From contig JAFGVU010000215.1 of NCBI GenBank assembly GCA_016937855.1, positions 1 to 32,099 on the forward strand: a stretch of DNA of 32,099 nt. The letters run 5' to 3'. A program made the position numbers and the translations under genes. The notes under the pieces were generated by a model. The model was not told where the DNA came from and ran no database searches. It saw only the letters and a program-made list of their open reading frames with translations. Positions within the stretch are counted from its first letter, which is position 1. Every line of letters starts with the position of its first letter. This DNA is from Bacteroidales bacterium (GTDB lineage Bacteria; Bacteroidota; Bacteroidia; Bacteroidales; ML635J-15). Positions 1 through 7,800 of this stretch are shown in pieces.

Positions 1-1280
1 TCGGAAGTTACTGTTATTGCAGTTGAATAATCAACATCTATGTTTCCGTTTGCGTCAGTTGCGGCAACTGTTGGGTCAGGAGACATTACTACGCTAACTA
101 CGGTATTTGAAGGTTCCTGAACAAAATTAAGTTCTGATGCTGTTACTCTAATTGTAAAATCATTTGAATTAAAATCTCCAAGAGTAAATGGATTTTCAAA
201 TGAGGATCCGGAGTTGTCGGCAGTAAAACCATGATCATCTGCATCTACCATAAACGAAAGTATTGCATTATCCGTGATTCCCGTGTTGTTTATTTGAATT
301 TGTAAAGTAATAACGTCTGAACCTCCGTCCGTAATGTCTAAATCACCCGAAGTTATTGGAATGTCGATATATGTGTCTGTAATATCTACTGTCCCAATGG
401 TAATATCAGAGCCATTATTAAGTTTTACTGCATTAATATGATCTGTCCAGTCAGCTGTATTTGTAGAGTGAGGTTTTACTCTAATGTTAGTAACTTTAGT
501 GTCTAAACCATCTGCTGTTCCAATATCTTCTATTTCAATTTCAAAAACATCAGTAAAAGCAGTGCTTGTAGATGCAATGTTTGCTGCTGCCGGTTGAGAA
601 CCGGAATCATAGGCTTCTGAGTCTGTGTCGTTTGAAGAACCTGATGTTCCATATATTTCAATATGGTCAATCGCGATGTCTTCATCGCCAGACTCTAGTT
701 GGATAGTTATTCTAATGTCTAATAAAGAACCTGTTCCTGAAATGTTCTGTGTAAATTGAACAAATGTTGATGTTATTTCTGTTCCATCACCAGTTCCATC
801 ATAATCAGTATCTATAAATGGAGCAGTGTTGGTAGCACCAGAACTTTCAATCCATAGTAAATCAGAAAAGCTTCCAGTATTATCAATGTCATAATCAAAA
901 TGGACATAATCTGCGGCATCCCAATCTTGATTGCTTCCGTCATCATCTTCGGCAAGATAGACTCTAATTTCAAGGTTCGTATATCCTGAAATATTAACAT
1001 CATCAATATTAATAATGCAAGGTTCAGTTGGTTGGTCTGCGTCAATGTCTTGAGCACCAAAGAAATATGTTCCCTGTATATTAGAGACAGAAACAGCGCT
1101 TCCAATAGTATTATTAAAAGTGCTTGTGAAATAGTCTGTTCCTCCATCACTAAATTCAGCAGGAGTTGTTGAATATCCAGCAGCAGATTCAAAATCGACC
1201 ACATAAATCTGTGTTTGCCCCCATCCAACTTGTGTAAATAGAAGGAAAAGTAACGATAAAAGTAGGTGTTTCGTTTTCAT
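1..1280 (-). CDS. Secreted surface protein, C-terminal part beyond the left edge
   Basis: I read this frame by hand from the ATG at 1280-1278. It stays open without a stop to the window edge, giving at least 426 residues. It starts with a classical signal peptide (MKTKHLLLSLLFLLFTQVGWG, then QTQ), so the product is exported. Residues about 22-200 form a beta-rich, Asp-rich domain (for example FDYDIDNTGSFSDLLWIES) that resembles jelly-roll or concanavalin-like modules of Bacteroidetes adhesins. The following region, with TDGGSDVITLQIQINNTG, looks like an Ig/CARDB-type stalk. No catalytic motif is visible. A C-terminal T9SS sorting domain is expected by analogy with the next gene, but it would lie outside the window. 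The gene is co-oriented with the giant gene to its right but is separated from it by 523 bases and a terminator, so it is probably a separate transcription unit. Confidence 0.85.
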   Translation of the reverse strand, partial: MKTKHLLLSLLFLLFTQVGWGQTQIYVVDFESAAGYSTTPAEFSDGGTDYFTSTFNNTIGSAVSVSNIQGTYFFGAQDIDADQPTEPCIINIDDVNISGYTNLEIRVYLAEDDDGSNQDWDAADYVHFDYDIDNTGSFSDLLWIESSGATNTAPFIDTDYDGTGDGTEITSTFVQFTQNISGTGSLLDIRITIQLESGDEDIAIDHIEIYGTSGSSNDTDSEAYDSGSQPAAANIASTSTAFTDVFEIEIEDIGTADGLDTKVTNIRVKPHSTNTADWTDHINAVKLNNGSDITIGTVDITDTYIDIPITSGDLDITDGGSDVITLQIQINNTGITDNAILSFMVDADDHGFTADNSGSSFENPFTLGDFNSNDFTIRVTASELNFVQEPSNTVVSVVMSPDPTVAATDANGNIDVDYSTAITVTS

Positions 1281-1638
1281 AATTTGTATGTTTTAAGAGT
1301 TGACAAATGAATTTAATAGCCGTAAAACACATTTGTCGTCAGGTATATTTTAAGAAAAATAATAATTTACCTTGTAATACTAGACGTATAAAACAACTTA
1401 AAAGTTGCAAATAAAAGTCTGATATTTTGTTAATTTATTGTTAATTATGCTCTTTATAGAATTACTCTCTGTTTTTCTTGTTCTTTTTAAAATGTTTTGA
1501 AATGAATAAGACATTTTTTTAAAAAAAATAAGTGAGTTGAGTATATCAAAAAAGTTCTTGAAAAAAGTTGATTTTATTTTTAGGTTAAATATGCAAATAT
1601 ATTAAATATTTTAACACTAATGACCCATTTTTTTTAAA

Positions 1639-1690
1639 TTAACCCACATTATTCATGAATTTTATTCAAATCTAATAATATGTGGGTTAA
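1639..1690. repeat. 11-nt inverted repeat with 30-nt spacer
   Basis: TTAACCCACAT (1639-1649) and ATGTGGGTTAA (1680-1690) are perfect reverse complements. The spacer contains the 10-nt palindrome ATTCATGAAT (1651-1660). No U-run follows either arm, so an intrinsic terminator is unlikely. An operator or mRNA structure upstream of the gene starting at 1280, or a remnant of a small mobile repeat, are the alternatives. Confidence 0.55.
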
Positions 1691-1753
1691 TATGTGAAAT
1701 ATTGCATTTTAGCTGAAATCATGATTTAGCAAAGGGAAGCATATTATAAAACA

Positions 1754-1782
1754 AAAAAGCCCCCTAATAAAGGAGGCTTTTG
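1754..1782 (-). terminator. Intrinsic terminator of the giant T9SS gene
   Basis: Read on the minus strand, AAAAGCCTCCT pairs with AGGGGGCTTTT around a 5-nt loop. The stem is about 11 bp with one C/A mismatch, and a T-run follows. It lies 20 bases beyond the stop codon of the 2985-residue protein. The A-rich left arm also gives a T-run in the other direction, so it could be bidirectional. Confidence 0.8.
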
Positions 1783-1803
1783 TAGAATAGTTTAAAAAAT
1801 TAG

Positions 1804-4800
1804 TTATTTAATAATCAATTTTTGAGTTTCAACGGCTACATCATCTCTTATTTCAACGAGGTAAACACCTTTTGCTAAATTAGAGATATCGATAGTGTTG
1901 ATATTATTAACCTGATTTGTCTCAAAAACAATTTTTCCTGATATGTCAATTATTTTAATCGTTGTTTCTGAAATAACATTAGTAATTTTAATAACCACAA
2001 AGTTTTCAGCAGGATTTGGATAAATCATAATCTGATTTTCAGGAATTTTATTTATGTCAACTGTTGAAAGAACTGTTATTGTGAAAATTTGAGAAGTATT
2101 AGCTCCAAATTTGTCAGTTGCAGTTACTTTTACGTTTACCGTTTGAACTTCAGAAGGAGTTCCTGCGAAAGTTCCATCTTCAAAAGTTAACCAATCAGGT
2201 AAATCATTTCCATCTTCCAAAGAAGCAGATATTGTTAAATAGTCACCCATATCAGCATCAGCAAAAGCTTCCGGCAAAGAATAAGATAATGTTTCGTTTG
2301 TATACAAACTTTGATTTTCTAGTGCTAAAACACTGTAAGGAGCAGTATTTAGATTTAGCCATAATTCAAATCGTTCAGTATTTAATCCTCCTTCAAAATC
2401 AAATGAATACGAAGATGTGTTTTGTAAGTTTGTAGTTGTATTTGTTTCATTATCTTTCAGATAAACGTGATAATCCCCCATGTTTACATCATCAGTATAA
2501 ATAGAATAATTTCCTTCATTTTTGATAAAAACACCAATAGGAATTACTTTGATAGGTTCAAAAGCAGAATAATTAATCGAGTAATTTGAACTTGCATTGT
2601 CAATTGTGAATATCTGAGGAACTTCTTTAACTGGAGAAAACATTTTGTATCCGTCAAATAAGTCATGGAAATCAGTTGCATTAGAATCAAGTTTTACAAC
2701 TGTTTCGTCTGAATATTCATCAAAGTCAATTTTAAGTCTAACTATATCAATATGTTTGTCATTAGGATAAGAATGATTTTTCCAAAAATCCTGTCCATTA
2801 TGTTCTCTGGCATTGTCAGGAATAGTAACAGTTCCTCCATTTACTGTGGCTTTGACAAAGAAAGCCTGATTAGCAGGAACAAATTGTGATCCGCCGTTTA
2901 CAGTTATTCCCTGATCATAAGAAGTTCCGGTTCCGTAATATTTGTAATTTGAAGCAGCACCATCGTAATAGTAAACAACCTCTTCAACATTACTTAAGTT
3001 TACTTTATCCCAATCAATTGCAGCGGTATATGGATTTCCAAATAAGTTCCAGCCTTCAAAATCGTTCCAGTCTGCTGTAACTCCGTTTAAGTTAACAGAG
3101 CCTGAACCTGAATCAGTATAAGTTGTTGTGAAAATTTTATTTCTGCTAGTTGCATCAAAATACATATTACCTCCTGTTAGATTATAGATTTGAGTAGCAG
3201 GATGATAAACAATATAACCTCTCGAAGTAGCTAGTGCTCCACCGGGAACGTTTTGCCAACCCATTGGTTCGTATATGTTAATTGCGTCCCAATAATCAGC
3301 AGTTGCTTCGTCATAATAATAGAAATTTGGATTTGAACCTCCCAAAATTCCTTCAGATACTGCACTTAAAGGAGGAAATATATATCCCCAAACACCACCG
3401 GCAATATATCTTTCGCAAGTTGCAGGTACATTTTCAGTATAATGAATTAATGAAGCTGTTCCTGTTGCATTAGATTTTAGTAATAACCCTGTTGTACCAA
3501 CATTGTTAGTAATTGTATTGGAAACAGTAAAGAATTTTCCAGCATTAAGTTGAATTGTTCCTGCATCAATTAACATATCAGACATTGTTAGATTAGTCGC
3601 AAGTGCAGCAATTTCTCCTCCTCGATTTATTGTAAAAGAATTAAGTTGTTGTGGAGTAGAAAAATAGAACGCAGCTAGTGTTCCTGCTCCTTGAACATCT
3701 ATATTCGAAGCTGAGTTTCCGGCAAAAAATCCTGAATTTCTGGAATATTGTCCATTAATTGTTATGTCGCTACCGTTAAGACTTAATAATCCACTATTTA
3801 ACAATAAGTTATCGGCAGTTGTTATTGAATTATTCAAAACAACACCATTAGTTGAATTATTATTAATTGTGATATTTGCGAAATCTTCAGTCGCATCAAC
3901 AGTATTGATGTTTTGATCAGTACTCGCATTAAATTCAATAGTCGAGTTTCCTTCAATAAATCCATCGGTTCCAAGATTATTTATCCAGTCTCCGAATAGA
4001 ATTATCGTTCCGTCTGTTACCGCTGAATTTCCGTCATCTAAGTCAAGAGCTTCGGCATTTATTGTTAAATCACCTCTAATATCAAGAACTTTAGTAGCAT
4101 CTCCTTCAAGTTTGATAAAGTATGAAGCAACTGCACCGTTAATAGTCATGTTTCTACAAACAGCATTTTCACCTGAAAGAATAACAATATCATTGAAACA
4201 ATTATCATTTTCAAATTCTACATCAGTAGTTGCATCAGGAACTTTTAAACTATTCCAGTTTGCACAATTATTCCAGTCGGTATTTGTAACACCTGTCCAT
4301 TTTGAAGAAACAACAGCATAGTTGATAGGTATAACACAAGGCAAAGAACCACCGGCAAAATAAGTTGGATTATCAGCAAAATCAGTCCAGTTTCCGGGAT
4401 CGTTAAAACGACCAATCCATCCAATTTGAGAAGTAATTCCTGTAGGTCCAGTATAACGTACCTTATCCGGGAATGTCTTTCCTGCAACGTCTGTAGTAGC
4501 ACATTCTGCACCGGGATAAATAGTAGAACCTTTGGTGTCATCATAACCCGGAGCCGGTTTCCAGCCTGTGGCAGTCCAACCGTATAGTACATTTCCTGAA
4601 TAAGAAGCGTTGTCGTTACTATGATTTCCATCATCGTTCCAAACTCCACCTTGCATCATCCAAATTTGGTCGTTCACATTTAAGTCATAAGGACCATTTA
4701 AGTTTAATGAAGAAACAGACCAATTTCCATTGTCATTAACTCCGCATACAAAAACGTCATAATCAACTCCTAGAGTCGGAGTAGCAGAACTGCTTAATCC

Positions 4801-7800
4801 CTGAATAGTAATAATAGTTCCGGCAGGCAAATCAGCACCAGTTCTAGTAAATCTTAAAGTTCCTTCTCCGTCGCCCCATTCTCCTGCGGTTTCTCTTTCA
4901 TATCCATTATCAGTAAAATCAATTGAAGTTCCTGTTGTAACATCAACGAAACAAACAAATTGAATTTCATCAGGTTTTACAGGTAAACCTGTGATATCAG
5001 TATTGATTCCAACAATTGCAAGATCACCGTAATTCAAAACAACAGCAGTAGAAGGCATACAGCTTACTTCCACGCCGGCAGACCAATCTGTACCACTTCT
5101 TACAAAAGCTTTGAAGTAATATGTTGTGTTGTTTGTTAATCCTGTAATGTCAACAAGTTCGCCTGTCCCTTTGTAAACAACAAATTCGTTTGTTCCAATA
5201 TCAGTACCTCCGCCGTATAAAGGATTTGCTGTGTATGTACTGCCGTCTCCTGCAGGAGTAGCAGTTATAGAAGCATCGCTGGCAATAATAATTACATCGT
5301 CAAAGCATGCTGAATTAGGATTATTCCACCCAACCTGACTAGTAGTGTTACCACAACTAGCTTGTAAATTGGTAACATCAGATACTTCTGCTGTTTTTGT
5401 AACAGAAATTCCATTTGACCATGACGAATTAATGTAAACAAATGCTTTTATTGTGTATGAAAGACCACTGGTTAGTCCTGATATAGAAACGTTTGTTCCA
5501 ATATCATTGAAAACATATACAGCACTTGAAGCATTTGCACAATAAATATCTGCAGAAGAATAATCAGTAACAGGATTTATTAAAGAGGAGCCTTCGCAAG
5601 AAGGATCATCCGGAGTTCCGCCCTGTAATACAGTTATCAAAATTGCATCATAATTTCCGGTTGGTAATGTCCAGCTGACATCGATTGTACTTGCAGTTGC
5701 ACATATTACAGATAAATCTGAAATATTATTTGGTAATGTTGTTTCGTTACCTTCTTCAGGTGTTCCTGAGGTTAGATAATCTTCGGTTCCAGGAGTACAT
5801 CCATATTCAAATATTTTGAAATAATAAGTTGTACCGGGAATAAGATTTGTAACAGAAAATCCATTTCCTGAACCGTTGTAAACAACATAATTGCCTGTTC
5901 CCATTTCAGTTCCTGAACCAAAAGAAGAATTTGCAGTGTAGGTTGTACCATCAACGGGTTCCCAATCAACCGGAACTTCTGCCTTAGCAACAACAATTCT
6001 GGAAACTCCGTCTCCGGAAGTCCATGATAAGTCCATGTCAATATCTGAAACATTTGTAAACACAAGATTATTAGCTTCCGTTGTTGGTTCTTCACAAGTA
6101 CAAGTCATTGTGTGAATACCCATATTTGAATAATCTCCATTTGCGTATCCGTTCCATTCAGTTGAGGGGTCAAAAGCATCACTTTCATTTGCGTCACCGG
6201 CGACAATAGAAGATTTTCTGATAAGCATATTATCAGCTGTCGAAGTTAGTCCTGAACCCCATTCAGATCCAGGGTCAGTTCCTACAACACCAATTACGTC
6301 TATAAAAGCGTCAGCAGTTGTTCTTAATGCAATCGCATCGTTACCATTGAAACCTAAACTTCCGCTTGTTTGATCAGCATTAGTTAATATCGAAGCATTT
6401 GACGAACTATTTGCAATAATATATGCGTCATTTGCAGCAAGGTCAACAGCATCTAGAGAAATATCAGTTGCAGAAGTACTTCCGTTTGCATATAATGAAA
6501 TTTTGTAACCACCAAGATTTATTGCACTGGAGCTACCATTAAAAATTTCAATGTATTTGTCATTACTAGCTCCTTCGTAATATTCAGAGATTATTAGTTC
6601 AGAAGCACATGCAGATGCAGGGTCTGTAACTTGTCCGTCACATGTAACAGTTTCATCAGAAGAATCACCTCCTCCGCTGACAGTAATTGTTTCTCCGTTA
6701 TATGTTCCAATTGCAAGACTAGCTTTTAGTCTTACATAAATTGTTGTTGCTGTACCATCAAAAGAAGATAAAGTAATTGAACCAGAAAAAGAAGCATCGT
6801 CAGTAGATATTTCATAATCTGCAGGAGCAGTAAGAGTAACATCAGAGCCGTCTAAGTCTGTACCGGAAACTTCAAATGATTGAGAAGCAGAAGGTCCAAA
6901 TCCAAAGGTGTAATTTAATCCGCTTAATGAAGAAGGATCAACAATTAGAGTAGGGACAGGAATTGCTGTAACTTCTCCATCATTTGAAACATTAACATCA
7001 GAAGCAGTTCCGTCATCAGAACATGTGACAAGTTCGCTATTGTATAGTCCTACGGGTAAACCGGCTTTTAATCGGACATAAATTGTTGTACTAGCTAAGT
7101 CCGGAACTGTATAGCTTACGTTAAAATTAGCGCTAAAAGTTGCATCATCTAGAGAAATTTCGTAATTTGTAGGAGCAGTAACTGTTACTTGGGTTCCGTC
7201 TAAATTTGTTCCGGAAAGTTCAAAACTTTGAGAACCTGAAGGTCCGCTACCGAAAACATAAGTATAGCCGGTTAAAGATGTTGGAGTAACATTTAATGTT
7301 GGAGAATTACAATTCATAGTGTGTGAGCCAATGTCAGAAAAATCATCTTGAGCATTAACTACCCATTCAGAATTAGAAGCGTCAGTTCCGGCAGAAGTAG
7401 GCCAATCTGTTTGAGGATCTGTAATAGTTGGTTTTCTTACAAGGGTATGATTTGCTGTTGCAGCAGAAACACCAGCGACATTCCAACCGGTTCCAGGGTC
7501 TCCGGTTGTATTACCTACAATATCAATTAATACTCCTTCCTTAAAAAGACCAACGGCATCATCACCGTTAAAGGCTGTTACAGATGCTTCTGTGTCATCT
7601 GCTGCGGCTAAAATTGTTCCGTTTGCAGAAGTATTTGCCAAAATAAAAACAGCACCATCAGCAAGAGTTCCGGATAAAGTATATGGAGCTCCCCATGAAC
7701 CACCTGCGTTTGCTTGTCTTAAAGTATAAGTTACTGATGAAAAATCAATTGTAGCTCCTGTTCCATTGTATATTTCAATATATTTATTGTTACTTGAACC

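Larger units (their letters stand above)
1281..1803. other. Gene-free spacer with palindromes
   Basis: These 523 A/T-rich bases hold no convincing ORF. Visible structure includes a short palindrome at 1394-1407 (CAACTT-AA-AAGTTG), an 11-nt inverted repeat at 1639-1649 and 1680-1690, and the terminator of the giant gene near 1754-1782. The 12-mer AAAAGTTGCAAA at 1400-1411 recurs at 10848-10859 upstream of the giant gene in the same orientation. I could not find a clean TTG/TAnnTTTG promoter for the gene starting at 1280. Confidence 0.7.

Noticed and set aside
812-1228. A 138-codon minus-strand frame without similarity to a protein family
   Set aside because: It is out of frame with, and fully inside, the open left-edge gene that starts at 1280 with a signal peptide; the composition (Leu/Ile-rich) is that of a shadow frame.
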